From: an uncultured Nitrospiraceae bacterium
Lineage (GTDB): Bacteria > Nitrospirota > Thermodesulfovibrionia > Thermodesulfovibrionales > Thermodesulfovibrionaceae
Reading direction: 5' to 3'
Length of the DNA stretch: 64,000 bases
Assembly: GCA_937139565.1 (NCBI GenBank)
Contig: CAKZQH010000011.1
Coordinates: 1 to 64,000 of the forward strand
In this document: one piece after another, positions 27,260 to 37,617 of the stretch
Layout of the letters: each line of letters starts with the position of its first letter
How positions within the stretch are numbered: the first letter of the stretch is position 1
Notes under the pieces: model-generated
Databases searched by the model: none
What the model saw: the letters and a program-made list of their open reading frames with translations, nothing else
What the model was told of the DNA's origin: nothing
Translations under genes and position numbers: made by a program

Positions 27260-29067
27260 TCTTTTTTCTCCTCAATTTTGTCCATAGTAAAAGCCTTTGT
27301 AGGACAAACATGAACACAACAACCACAACCAATGCAAAGGGTATAATCTATCTCTACAGAGTTTTCCTTTTCATTAAAATGTATTGCTGGACATTCAAAC
27401 TCTAAGATGCAAAGCTTACATCCCTTACAAAGAGCTTTTTTAAGAAGGACGCTGTATTTAGGATTTGAAGAAATACCCTCCTTGGTGTTTACGCAAAGGT
27501 GCCTGAATATAACTACCGCAGGAAGACTTTTTTCTCTAATAAATGTCCTTGCCTTTTTAAGAACTCTAACTGATTCTGTATAGTCATAGGGATCCAATAC
27601 TTTAAGAAATTCCAATCCCAGACCTTTTATTACAGATTCTATTTCTATTGGAGTTACTGATTCACCAGAGGAACTTACATTATCTGATAATGTTTTTTGA
27701 TTTCCTGTCATAGCAACCGTTTTATTATCAAGAATTACTGTTAAAAAAGGAATCTTATAGTGAACAGCATCTAAAAGAGGTTGTATTCCTGTATGGAAAA
27801 AAGTCGAATCTCCAATAATTGATACTACATCCTGATCCTTACCTGCGAGTTGATAGGCCTTCTTAAATCCGAAACCAAAGGAAATACTTGCTCCCATGCA
27901 TAATATCGTGTCAGTGACTCCAAAATTTAATGCAAGAGTGTAACAGCCTATATCTCCTGCATATATGGCTTTCTTACCAAAAACTTTCTTTACAGCAAAA
28001 AGACCAATTCTATGCCCACAACCAGGACAGAGGGAAGGTCTCTTTAAAGGAGGAACATGAATCGTCTTTTTTGGCTCAATAAGATTTAATTTAACAAAAA
28101 TTTTTTCACAAACATCTGGAGTAAGTTCACCCTCAGATGGAACAATTCCATTTCTTCTACCTTCTGTATTTAATTGAAGCTCTATAACAGGATAGGTTTC
28201 CTCAATTGTAATTACTCTTTTAAACGATGAAACCTCCAAATTTCCAAGGGGATATGGCATGTCTATCTTAGCGAGAGTAACCCTATTCTCAAGTCCATGT
28301 TCTTCAATGAGCTCATATATATAAGAAAAAACTGCTCCGCTTGAGAGAATGAGCATGTCACCGCTAAAGAAAAAACTTGGCCTGTTTGTAAGTCTTATTT
28401 TTTCTATCTTTTCATTTAGTTCCTTGTGAAGAGAAAGCCTTCCCTTAGGCGTAGATGCATATCTAAAAAGTTTTTTATCCCAATCCTTTAAGGTTTTGAA
28501 ATGGGGGTGGAGAGTTTCAATAGAAAATTGTTCATCTATCTCAACATCTGCTCTACCATGAGAAACCCTCGTAGAACTTCTTAGCATTACAGGAATTTTA
28601 TATTCTTGACTTAGGGAAATAGCTTTTCTTGCAAACTCATAGGCTTCTCTAACATTAGATATATCAAATACAGGAATCTTGGCAGCCATTGCAAAAAAGC
28701 GGCTGTCCTGTTCTGTCTGAGAAGAATGCGGACCCGGATCATCTACACTTACGACAACCATGCCTCCTTCTGTGCCAATATAAGCTGAATTCATAAAAGG
28801 ATCCATTGCCACATTAAGACCTACCTGCTTCATTGTAACTGCAGACTTTATTCCGGCAAGACTAACTGAATGGGCAATCTCGTAAGCAACCTTTTCATTT
28901 ATTGCCCAATCAATAAACGACGTAATTTCTCTTTCTTTTACTATCTTTTGAGCTGCAGGAATAATTTCACTTGATGGAGTACCTGGATAGCCGGTTATTA
29001 ATCTTACTCCAGCTTGAATTAAACCATAGGCAATTGCTTCATTACCTGAAAGATACAATCGAGGCAT
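27256..29067 (-). CDS. iorA: Indolepyruvate:ferredoxin oxidoreductase alpha subunit
   Basis: LITGYPGTPSSE, PSLCPGCGHR, ThDP motif GDIGCY...GDSTFFHTG, C-terminal 2x4Fe-4S. Confidence 0.94.
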   Translation of the reverse strand: MPRLYLSGNEAIAYGLIQAGVRLITGYPGTPSSEIIPAAQKIVKEREITSFIDWAINEKVAYEIAHSVSLAGIKSAVTMKQVGLNVAMDPFMNSAYIGTEGGMVVVSVDDPGPHSSQTEQDSRFFAMAAKIPVFDISNVREAYEFARKAISLSQEYKIPVMLRSSTRVSHGRADVEIDEQFSIETLHPHFKTLKDWDKKLFRYASTPKGRLSLHKELNEKIEKIRLTNRPSFFFSGDMLILSSGAVFSYIYELIEEHGLENRVTLAKIDMPYPLGNLEVSSFKRVITIEETYPVIELQLNTEGRRNGIVPSEGELTPDVCEKIFVKLNLIEPKKTIHVPPLKRPSLCPGCGHRIGLFAVKKVFGKKAIYAGDIGCYTLALNFGVTDTILCMGASISFGFGFKKAYQLAGKDQDVVSIIGDSTFFHTGIQPLLDAVHYKIPFLTVILDNKTVAMTGNQKTLSDNVSSSGESVTPIEIESVIKGLGLEFLKVLDPYDYTESVRVLKKARTFIREKSLPAVVIFRHLCVNTKEGISSNPKYSVLLKKALCKGCKLCILEFECPAIHFNEKENSVEIDYTLCIGCGCCVHVCPTKAFTMDKIEEKKE

Positions 29068-29253
29068 CTAAATATGATAAAAAAAAAGCCTTTTATGTTT
29101 CAATGAGAGTAAAACCCTTAACCTCTTTGATATTAATGGACTTTTTATGGCATTCCTCCTTGAGGAATAGGCCAAATTTTGAAAATTAGAGAAATTAATT
29201 TTAAAATACTTAAATCTAATAGTGTAAATATCCTGAAAATAAAGGGAGGATGA

Positions 29254-30720
29254 ATGAAGGTTTTTAATACTCTTACTGGTAAATTGGAGCTTTTTGAACC
29301 CATTGAGGATAAAAAAGTGGGGATTTATGCCTGTGGCGTTACTGTTTATGATCTCTGCCACATTGGTCATGCAAGAAGTGCGGTAGTTTTTGATGTAATA
29401 GTTAGGTATTTAAGATATAAGGGCTATGATGTAAAATTTGTCAGAAATTTCACTGATATTGACGACAAAATTATAAAAAAAGCTAATGAAGAAGGAATTT
29501 CCTGGAGCGAGGTTGCTGAGAAATATACACGGGAATATTATATAGACATGGATAAACTCGGTATTATGCGAGCTAATATAGAACCGAAAGCAACCGAGCA
29601 CATAGGTGAAATGATAGAAATCATTAAGGGGCTAATTGAGAAAGGACATGCCTATGTTGTAGAAGAGGACGATGGTAAAAGTGTTTATTTTTCAGTTGAG
29701 AGTTTTCCGCAATACGGAAAACTTTCCCATAGAAAGATAGAGGATCTTTTACATGGAGCAAGAGTTGAGGTAAATGAGAGAAAAAGAAATCCCCTTGATT
29801 TTGCTCTGTGGAAAGCATCTAAAAAGGGAGAGCCATGGTGGGATTCTCCTTGGGGAAAGGGAAGACCAGGTTGGCATATCGAGTGTAGTGCCATGGTGTT
29901 TAAGCATCTTGGTCAGACCATAGATATTCACGGTGGAGGTGCGGATTTAATATTCCCACATCATGAAAATGAAATTGCGCAGTCAGAGGCATATACAGGA
30001 AAACCCTTTGCAAAATACTGGATTCATAATGGTTTTGTTACCATAAATAAGGAAAAAATGTCCAAATCCTTGGGCAATGTACTAAATATAAGAGATCTTC
30101 TCCATATTTACGATGCAGAAGCTTTAAGAGTTTTTTTACTTTCCAGTCACTATAGAAGCCCAATAGAATTTGATCACGAGTACATAAAAGAATCTGAAGC
30201 AACACTTGATAGGTTTTATAGCACCCTTATGCGAATCGATGAATTCGAAAGAGGGATAGTCTCTGGTAGAAAAAAGGGTACTAATTCATCTGCTCTTGAA
30301 AGTTTGCTTGAAAAACTTCCTCAGGAGTTTGTCTCTTCTATGGATGATGACTTTAACACTGCACGGGCCCTTGGAGGGATTTTTGAACTTATTAAAGAGG
30401 TAAATAGATTTATGGATCAAAATCCACAGGAAGAACAACATATTCAATTATTAACAAGGGCAAAGATTTTATTAAAAGAACTAGGTAGTGTTCTTAACCT
30501 TTTTCAAAGGGAGCCTATTGATTGGTACAGAGACTTGCTTAAAATAAAAAAGATTGAACTTTCTGAGGAGGATATAAATAATTATATCAAAGAAAGAGCA
30601 GAGGCTAGAAGTAATAAGGAGTGGCAGAGAGCAGATAAAATTAGAAATGATCTTTTTGCAAAAGGAATCCTTTTAGAGGACAGGCCAGACAGGACCATAT
30701 GGAAAGTAAAGATAACCTAA
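29254..30720 (+). CDS. cysS: Cysteinyl-tRNA synthetase
   Basis: YACGVTVYDLCHIGHARS, GRPGWHIECSAM, KMSKSLGN. Confidence 0.97.
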   Translation: MKVFNTLTGKLELFEPIEDKKVGIYACGVTVYDLCHIGHARSAVVFDVIVRYLRYKGYDVKFVRNFTDIDDKIIKKANEEGISWSEVAEKYTREYYIDMDKLGIMRANIEPKATEHIGEMIEIIKGLIEKGHAYVVEEDDGKSVYFSVESFPQYGKLSHRKIEDLLHGARVEVNERKRNPLDFALWKASKKGEPWWDSPWGKGRPGWHIECSAMVFKHLGQTIDIHGGGADLIFPHHENEIAQSEAYTGKPFAKYWIHNGFVTINKEKMSKSLGNVLNIRDLLHIYDAEALRVFLLSSHYRSPIEFDHEYIKESEATLDRFYSTLMRIDEFERGIVSGRKKGTNSSALESLLEKLPQEFVSSMDDDFNTARALGGIFELIKEVNRFMDQNPQEEQHIQLLTRAKILLKELGSVLNLFQREPIDWYRDLLKIKKIELSEEDINNYIKERAEARSNKEWQRADKIRNDLFAKGILLEDRPDRTIWKVKIT

Positions 30721-31448
30721 TAATATACGGAATTAATCCAATTATTGAAGCCTTTAAGGTTAAAGGAGCTCTAAAGGAAATATACATTGCCAAAAATAGA
30801 CTGCCCAAGCTTACACATATTGTAACCCTTGCAGAGGTAAATGGTATTCCAGTTAACATCGTTGATGAAGTATTTATAAATCAAAAAGTTAGAGGAGTTC
30901 ATCAAGGTGTAATTGCAAGGATTAAACCTCCTAAACGTATTTTCTTAGAGAAAGCTTTAGAAAAAGCCTTAGAGAAAAAAGAAATACCTCTTTTTTTTAT
31001 TCTTGATTTAATCGAAGATCCTCAGAATTTTGGTTCTATTCTAAGAGTGGCTGAAGCAGCAGGTGTTCATGGAGTAATTTATCAGAAAAAAAGAGCAGTA
31101 GGGCAGGTATCATCTGTGTGGAAAGCTTCAGCAGGCGCTATTTGGCATGTTAATCTTATTGAGATAAATAACATAAAGTATGCCATTAATTTTCTAAAAG
31201 ATGAAGGATTAAAAGTTGTTGGAGCCGAGGCAGACGGAAAACTTTCTCTTTGGGAGGCTGATTTTTCTGGTCCTTTAGCAATTGTTTTGGGTTCTGAAGG
31301 CAAAGGAATCAGGCAAACAGTAAAAAAACTTTGCGATGAAATAGTCTATATTCCAATGAAAGGACAGATAAATTCTTTAAATGTAGCTACTGCCACAGGA
31401 ATTTTAGTATTTGAAGTTTTAAGGCAAAGAAGGAAAAGATTACTTTAG
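30699..31448 (+). CDS. rlmB: 23S rRNA (guanosine-2'-O)-methyltransferase RlmB/SpoU family
   Basis: LIEDPQNFGSILRVAEAAG, LGSEGKGIR, IPMKGQINSLNVATA. Confidence 0.94.
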   Translation: MESKDNLIIYGINPIIEAFKVKGALKEIYIAKNRLPKLTHIVTLAEVNGIPVNIVDEVFINQKVRGVHQGVIARIKPPKRIFLEKALEKALEKKEIPLFFILDLIEDPQNFGSILRVAEAAGVHGVIYQKKRAVGQVSSVWKASAGAIWHVNLIEINNIKYAINFLKDEGLKVVGAEADGKLSLWEADFSGPLAIVLGSEGKGIRQTVKKLCDEIVYIPMKGQINSLNVATATGILVFEVLRQRRKRLL

Positions 31449-31856
31449 GAGAAATTCTTTAAAGATTCGATAAATTCTTTGATACTCCGCATAGGCTACT
31501 TTTAATGCAATACCAAATTTTTCCATATCAGCGGAATTAATTACCATATTTGCCCCTAACGAAAAGGCCTGAATTCGGTCTAAGGTTTTAAAATTTTTAC
31601 CTGTAAGCACTAAAAAAACATTTCTTCTTAAATACATGGGCAAAGAGTTTACGTGTGTGATTACACGATTATTCGGATAGGGCTCATCGCCGAAATTTTC
31701 GTAAACAGAAATTAAAGATATATCGTCAGAGTTTAATAAGAAAAGAGCTTCTTCTATGCTAAGTGGAGTAATACAATCAAATCCTGCTGTTTTTAAATTT
31801 AAAGATACAATTTTTGCCAAATCAGGATCATTTTCACATATTATAGCCTTAGGCAT
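31440..31856 (-). CDS. Atypical receiver-domain protein
   Basis: CheY-like MPKAIICENDPDLAKIV and LVLTGKN..., but no clear phosphoacceptor Asp (ISLISVYENFGD). Confidence 0.65.
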   Translation of the reverse strand: MPKAIICENDPDLAKIVSLNLKTAGFDCITPLSIEEALFLLNSDDISLISVYENFGDEPYPNNRVITHVNSLPMYLRRNVFLVLTGKNFKTLDRIQAFSLGANMVINSADMEKFGIALKVAYAEYQRIYRIFKEFLLK

Positions 31857-33033
31857 TTTGCCCTCTTTTAAGCTTTCTTTCGTAATCTAGATCAAGCTTT
31901 AAACCTTCTATGTCAGTGGTTTTTTCGCCTCTTAGTGCTTTAATGTTATCAATCTCTTTTATAACCAGAGCTCTCTGAGATGCATAGGCTATGGCAGTTT
32001 GTTCGGTGATGAGGCCCTCTTTGTATAACTCCAGAATTGACTGATCAAACGTATGCATTCCCACAGAACCTGATGTTGCTATTACGTGGTAGAAAGTTTT
32101 ATCAACAGTTTCTCCATTTATTATTAAATCTCTTATCCTTAAATTTTTCCTCATAACTTCTGTAGCAACCACTCTGCCACCGCCTATTTTAGGTAAAAGC
32201 CTTTGGCTTACAACCCATTTAAGGGTATCAGCTACTCTCAGTCGAATATAATTTTCATCTTCTGGTGGAAACATGCCTATCATTCTTCCAATTGTTTGTC
32301 CCGCATCGGTTGTATGCATAGTACTAAGCACAAGATGACCTGTTTCTGCTGCCATCATAGCAATCTCAAGGGTCTCTCTATCTCTTATCTCTCCAACGAG
32401 TATCACATGAGGAGCCTGCCTTAGAGAAGCTCTCAAGGCATCGGCAAAGTTATTAAAATCTACTCCTAATTCTCTTTGATTAAAGGTTGATTTTTTAGGA
32501 GAATGGATAAACTCAACAGGATCTTCAAGAGTAATTATATGGCAAGCTCTGTTTTCGTTTATTATGTTTAGGATTGCTGCTAGTGTGGATGATTTACCTG
32601 ATCCTGTAGCACCTGTTATCAAAACAAGTCCCATTCTTTCCTTAGCAATTTCATTAACAACAGGAGGAAGTCTTAATTCTTCAACAGAAGGAATTTTTAG
32701 AGGTAATTTTCTCATTACAATAGAGTAGTATCCTCTTTGAGAGAATATGTTTACTCTGAAACGGGCACTTGGAATTGAATAACTTAGGTCACAGTAACCG
32801 TTAATTATAAGATTTTCAATCAATCTTCTTTGTGAATTAATCATTCCAAGGGCTAAAATTTCTGTATGATAGGCTGTAAGCTTGTCAATAGGAAATTCAT
32901 CAATATATACAGGTCTTACTTCCCCCCATAGGGTTACCTGAAAAGGCCGACCAACAGTGAAGATAATATCTGAAATTTCCTCATGGAAAGCACAAATTTT
33001 TTCTAAAAGAAAATCTATTTCCTGTTTTCTCAT
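31849..33033 (-). CDS. PilT/PilU-like twitching motility ATPase
   Basis: GATGSGKSSTLAAI, GEIRDRETLEIAMMAAETGHLVLSTMHT. Confidence 0.93.
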   Translation of the reverse strand: MRKQEIDFLLEKICAFHEEISDIIFTVGRPFQVTLWGEVRPVYIDEFPIDKLTAYHTEILALGMINSQRRLIENLIINGYCDLSYSIPSARFRVNIFSQRGYYSIVMRKLPLKIPSVEELRLPPVVNEIAKERMGLVLITGATGSGKSSTLAAILNIINENRACHIITLEDPVEFIHSPKKSTFNQRELGVDFNNFADALRASLRQAPHVILVGEIRDRETLEIAMMAAETGHLVLSTMHTTDAGQTIGRMIGMFPPEDENYIRLRVADTLKWVVSQRLLPKIGGGRVVATEVMRKNLRIRDLIINGETVDKTFYHVIATSGSVGMHTFDQSILELYKEGLITEQTAIAYASQRALVIKEIDNIKALRGEKTTDIEGLKLDLDYERKLKRGQNA

Positions 33034-34109
33034 CTAAATGCTTCCTCTGGCAGTTCTTTTAGATATTTACTAAGTTTTTGTTTATCTACAGCTCTATTAT
33101 AGGCATCTTCAGGTGTAATTTTCCCTTCTTCAAGTAAAGAAATTAGGGCATCGTCCATTGTTTGCATTCCTATCTTTTTACTCGTCTGCATTGCTGAAAG
33201 TATTTGATGGGTTTTACCTTCTCTTATTAAATTTGCTACTGCGTAGGTATTAATTAAAACTTCACAAGCTGCTACTCGTCCTTTGCCATCAGCTCTTCTT
33301 AGGAGTGTTTGTGCAATAACTGCTTGCAGTGATTCGCTAAGGGATGTTCTAACCTGAGCCTGTTGTTCAGGTGGAAAAACATCTATAATACGGTCAATTG
33401 TTTTAATTGCCGATGAAGTATGAAGGGTACTAAATACAAGATGTCCTGTTGCTGCTGCCTCAAGGGCAAGTTGGATTGTCTCTATATCTCGCATTTCTCC
33501 AACAAGTATAATGTCTGGATCCTCTCTCAAAGCTGCTCTTAATGCCTTTGCAAAACTCTCTGTATGCGTACCCACTTCTCTATAGGATATAACGCATCCT
33601 TTATTTGGATGAACAAACTCAATTGGATCTTCAATTGTAATAATTCTCTCTTTTCTGTTTGAATTTGCATAGTCAATAATTGCAGCCAAGGTGGTTGATT
33701 TACCTGAACCTGTTGGACCTGTTACAAGAACAATACCCTTTTTTAACATGGCAAATTTTTTAAGAACCGATGGTAGTCCAAGCTGATCAATGGTTTTAAT
33801 CTCATTCGGAATATGCCTAAAGGCAGCACCTATTCCTTCTTTATGCATAAAATAATTAACACGAAATCTTGCAACTCCTGGAATTTCATGAGCAAAATCT
33901 AAATCTCCTGTTTCTTCGAATATTTTAATTTTTTCCTCTGGAGTTATCTCATAAAGTAAGGCTCTTAGTTCCTGATTATCTAATACTTTATATTGAACTC
34001 TTACAAGTTCTCCGTGAATTCTCAATACTGGCTGGCTTCCTGAAACAAGATGAAGGTCACTTGCTTTGTTTTCAAGCATTAATTTAAAAAAGGCATCTAT
34101 TTTTGCCAT
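33030..34109 (-). CDS. pilT: Type IV pilus retraction ATPase PilT
   Basis: GPTGSGKSTTLAAI, GEMRDIETIQLALEAAATGHLVFSTLHT. Confidence 0.95.
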   Translation of the reverse strand: MAKIDAFFKLMLENKASDLHLVSGSQPVLRIHGELVRVQYKVLDNQELRALLYEITPEEKIKIFEETGDLDFAHEIPGVARFRVNYFMHKEGIGAAFRHIPNEIKTIDQLGLPSVLKKFAMLKKGIVLVTGPTGSGKSTTLAAIIDYANSNRKERIITIEDPIEFVHPNKGCVISYREVGTHTESFAKALRAALREDPDIILVGEMRDIETIQLALEAAATGHLVFSTLHTSSAIKTIDRIIDVFPPEQQAQVRTSLSESLQAVIAQTLLRRADGKGRVAACEVLINTYAVANLIREGKTHQILSAMQTSKKIGMQTMDDALISLLEEGKITPEDAYNRAVDKQKLSKYLKELPEEAFR

Positions 34110-34169
34110 GAATGATTATACCATTATTTGATGGATAATGGAAGTAATGTTATACTAAAAAATTAAAAA

Positions 34170-34811
34170 ATGTTAACAGAGCTTATAATTTTTGATTTGG
34201 ATGGCACATTAATAGATTCCTGTGAGGACATAAAAGAGGCACTTAACTATTGCCTCGAAAAAAGAGGTATTTTGGGTTTTACTTATGAAGAGGTAAAAAA
34301 AATGGTAGGAGAGGGGGTTAATACACTAATACAGAAAGCTCTCTTAAACAGATCTGCTCCTATACCGCTTGAGGAAGTAAGAGACTGTTTTTTGGATTAT
34401 TATAGAAAGCACATAACTGACCATTCCTGTTTGTATCCTGAGGTTCGTGAAACCTTAGAGGGTCTTAAAAATATAAAGAAAGCTGTAGTTTCAAATAAAT
34501 TAACAGACTTAAGTATAAAGGCAATGGAGAATTTAGATATACTCAAATACTTTGATTTTGTTGCAGGCGGAGAGTTTTTCCCCGAAAAAAAACCCTCTGC
34601 GCTTCCTATTTTAGAGACCATAAAACTTTTCAAAACTGTTCCAGAAAAAACCATTGTTGTGGGAGATAGTGATATTGATATTAAAGCAGGTAAGGCAGCT
34701 AATGTAAAAACTGTGGCTGTTACTTATGGTTATAGAGATAGAGAGCTTCTTCTATCTGCAGATTTTTTAATTGATAAACTTAGTGAACTTTTGAACATTT
34801 TGAGGAATTAG
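34170..34811 (+). CDS. gph: HAD-family phosphatase, phosphoglycolate phosphatase-like
   Basis: FDLDGTLIDS, KKPSALPIL, VGDSDIDIKAGKAA. Confidence 0.88.
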   Translation: MLTELIIFDLDGTLIDSCEDIKEALNYCLEKRGILGFTYEEVKKMVGEGVNTLIQKALLNRSAPIPLEEVRDCFLDYYRKHITDHSCLYPEVRETLEGLKNIKKAVVSNKLTDLSIKAMENLDILKYFDFVAGGEFFPEKKPSALPILETIKLFKTVPEKTIVVGDSDIDIKAGKAANVKTVAVTYGYRDRELLLSADFLIDKLSELLNILRN

Positions 34812-34815
34812 GAAA

Positions 34816-35574
34816 TTGAGTTATTTTATAGTTTTCGCAGGAAAAGGAGGAACTGGAAAAAGCACTCTTGCAGCTTTAACGGTTAGATATCTAAAAGAAA
34901 AAGGTCTTTCTCCTATCCTTGCAGTTGATGCAGATCCTAATTTTTGCCTGCCTGAACTTTTAAAAATTCCCTCCTTTGAAACTTTAGCTGAAGTGAGAGA
35001 AAAGGCGCTTCAAGACAAGAGAGAAGGTATATCCCTTGATGATTGGCTTGAGCTTGAGATAAACAGGATAATTGAAGAATCCGAAGGCTTTGATCTTCTT
35101 GTAATGGGAAGACCGGAAGGAAGTGGTTGTTATTGTGCTATAAATAATATTTTGAAGAGAATTTTGCAGGATCTATCAAAAAATTACAGATACATAGTTG
35201 TTGACAATGAGGCTGGAATGGAGCACATAAGCAGAGGAATTGTAAATAAAATAGATCTACTCTTTGTTGTGGGAACCCAAGCTAAGAGTAGCATAGAAGC
35301 AGCATTGAGAATTAATGAGCTTATAAAACAATTAGATATAAACGGAAAGAAAGGAAAATTTAGTGAAGGGAAAAAAATTCTTCTAATTAATCAAGCTACA
35401 GATTTAATTGAAAAACCTGAAAAATTAAATATAGAGTTTGAGAAGGTCCTGTATGTAAATTTTGATGAAAATGTGAGGAAGATGAGTGAGAAAGGTGAAA
35501 GCATTTTTTCTTTACCTTCTGACTCGCCTGTAATAGAGAGATTTTTTAAATTATTGGAGGAAGAGATTGGGTGA
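34816..35574 (+). CDS. cooC: CooC-like CO dehydrogenase nickel-insertion ATPase
   Basis: FAGKGGTGKSTLAAL; MGRPEGSGCYCAINN (CxC); VVDNEAGMEHISRG; TTG start. Confidence 0.88.
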   Translation: MSYFIVFAGKGGTGKSTLAALTVRYLKEKGLSPILAVDADPNFCLPELLKIPSFETLAEVREKALQDKREGISLDDWLELEINRIIEESEGFDLLVMGRPEGSGCYCAINNILKRILQDLSKNYRYIVVDNEAGMEHISRGIVNKIDLLFVVGTQAKSSIEAALRINELIKQLDINGKKGKFSEGKKILLINQATDLIEKPEKLNIEFEKVLYVNFDENVRKMSEKGESIFSLPSDSPVIERFFKLLEEEIG

Positions 35575-36343
35575 AAAATTTAAAAGACTTGTTGAAATAA
35601 TGGAAAAACTTCGCTCTGAGAATGGTTGCCCATGGGATAGGGTTCAGACCCATGATAGTCTAAAAAGATATTTACTTGAGGAAACCTATGAATTGATCGA
35701 AGCTATTGAAAAAAGAGATTACAAAGGTATGAAAGAAGAGCTAGGAGATTTGCTTCTTCAGATAGTCTTCCACAGCGAAATTGCTAAGGGTGAAGGAAAA
35801 TTTAATATTGACGATGTAGTTGAGACAATTTCAACAAAAATGATTAATCGTCATCCCCATGTATTTGGTGATGCTAATTTTAATACTCCTGAAGAAGTAT
35901 TAAGTCAATGGGATGATAGAAAAAAGGAGGAAGGCAAGCTGAAAGAATCGCTATTAGAGGGCATACCATTAGCCCTTCCAGCTTTACTTCGAGCTTATAA
36001 AATTCAATCAAGAGTAGCAAAGGTTGGTTTTGACTGGGAGAATTTAGATGGCGTAATCGATAAAATAGATGAAGAAATGGCTGAACTAAAAGAGGCTGTA
36101 AATTTAAAGGATAAGGATAAAATTGAGGAGGAAGTAGGAGATCTTTTATTTAGTATTGTAAATTTATGTAGATTTCTAAAAGTGGATCCTGAAACTGCTC
36201 TTAGAAAGACAAATAGAAAATTTGAAGAAAGATTTAAAAAACTTGAAATGATTGCTGAGGGAAAAAATAAATCCCTCAAAGAAATGACCCTTTCTGAGAT
36301 GGATTTGCTTTGGGATCAGATAAAAAAGGAAAAAAATATATAG
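35567..36343 (+). CDS. mazG: Nucleoside triphosphate pyrophosphohydrolase MazG
   Basis: LRSENGCPWDRVQTHDSLKRYLLEETYELIEAI; EELGDLLLQIVFH. Confidence 0.95.
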   Translation: MGEKFKRLVEIMEKLRSENGCPWDRVQTHDSLKRYLLEETYELIEAIEKRDYKGMKEELGDLLLQIVFHSEIAKGEGKFNIDDVVETISTKMINRHPHVFGDANFNTPEEVLSQWDDRKKEEGKLKESLLEGIPLALPALLRAYKIQSRVAKVGFDWENLDGVIDKIDEEMAELKEAVNLKDKDKIEEEVGDLLFSIVNLCRFLKVDPETALRKTNRKFEERFKKLEMIAEGKNKSLKEMTLSEMDLLWDQIKKEKNI

Positions 36344-36514
36344 TTTTTGTAATTTTTTGGGAACCCAAACTTTTCGCTAATTTATGAAATATAAAGATTA
36401 AGAAATTTTCCTTTACTTTTTAAACATGGCCATGTTATAAAAGAGAAGCTTAGCATTTTGCAAGCATTTAGTACCTGCCGTTGGTGGGGAGATTAAAAGG
36501 AGGTTTTAAGAAGT

Positions 36515-36718
36515 ATGGCTTTTGAAGGACGTGTTAAGTGGTTTAATGAGTCGAAGGGATTTGGATTTATTCAGCAGGATGGCGGACAGGATGTGTTTGT
36601 CCATTACACCTCGATTAAAGGTGATGGATTCAAAACCCTCAAACAGGGTGACAGAGTAAAGTTTGAAGTTGTTGAAGGAGATCGCGGACCTAAAGCAGTT
36701 AATGTAGAAAAAGTCTGA
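36515..36718 (+). CDS. Cold-shock protein
   Basis: [30 protein letters not shown]. Confidence 0.98.
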   Translation: MAFEGRVKWFNESKGFGFIQQDGGQDVFVHYTSIKGDGFKTLKQGDRVKFEVVEGDRGPKAVNVEKV

Positions 36719-36726
36719 AAATCATG

Positions 36727-36752
36727 AAGAGGAGCCTGCGGGCTCCTCTTTT
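36727..36752 (+). terminator. Rho-independent terminator after the cold-shock gene
   Basis: AAGAGGAGCC-TGCG-GGCTCCTCTT + TT. Confidence 0.92.
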
Positions 36753-36766
36753 ATACACCTTTCTCC

Positions 36767-37612
36767 ATGCCTCTTCCAAATTGGGTTAAATCTCATCTAA
36801 AAGATATCAAAAAAACTCAAAATTATTTAAAAGCCCGCAAGCTAAATACGGTTTGTGAAACCCTCAGGTGTCCAAATAGAACTCTTTGCTACAGTAAACC
36901 AACAGCAACCTTTATGATCTTAGGAAATATATGCACCAGAGGCTGTAAATTCTGTAATGCTGAGTTTTCAATTCCCGAGCCTGTTGATTTGGAAGAGCCA
37001 AAAAGAATTGCTGAGGCTGTAAGAGAGTTATCGTTGAGATATGTTGTGATAACTTCTCCAACTAGGGATGATTTACCAGATGGAGGAGCACAGCATTTTG
37101 TAAACACGGTTTTTAAGATAAAGAGAGAAAATCCTCGAACCTTAATAGAAGTTCTTGTTCCTGATTTTAGCGGTAATAGAGATTCTGTGGAAGCTGTTGT
37201 AAATTCGGAAATTGCTGTATTTGCTCACAATATTGAAACAGTAAAAAGATTTTACAATACCGTAAGAAAAGGTGACTATGAACGTTCTTTAAGTTTAATT
37301 AAATGGGCAAAACAAATAAGAAAGGATATTTTTATCAAGTCAGGATTTATGGTTGGTCTTGGAGAGACCTATGAAGAAATTTTAGAAACTCTAAGGGATT
37401 TGAGGGATGCAAGTTGTGATATAGTTACCATAGGTCAGTATCTTCAACCTTCAAAAAAAGCTTTGCCTGTTGTAGAATATATAAAGCCAGAAGTTTTTAA
37501 TGAGATTGCCCTTTTGGCTAAAGAGATAGGTTTCAAGGCTGTACTGAGTGGGCCGCTTATAAGAAGTTCCACTCAGGCATATGAAATATATATAAGTTTA
37601 AAGGGAGGTTAG
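36767..37612 (+). CDS. lipA: Lipoyl synthase
   Basis: CETLRCPNRTLCY; CTRGCKFC radical SAM motif. Confidence 0.95.
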   Translation: MPLPNWVKSHLKDIKKTQNYLKARKLNTVCETLRCPNRTLCYSKPTATFMILGNICTRGCKFCNAEFSIPEPVDLEEPKRIAEAVRELSLRYVVITSPTRDDLPDGGAQHFVNTVFKIKRENPRTLIEVLVPDFSGNRDSVEAVVNSEIAVFAHNIETVKRFYNTVRKGDYERSLSLIKWAKQIRKDIFIKSGFMVGLGETYEEILETLRDLRDASCDIVTIGQYLQPSKKALPVVEYIKPEVFNEIALLAKEIGFKAVLSGPLIRSSTQAYEIYISLKGG

Positions 37613-37617
37613 AAAAA

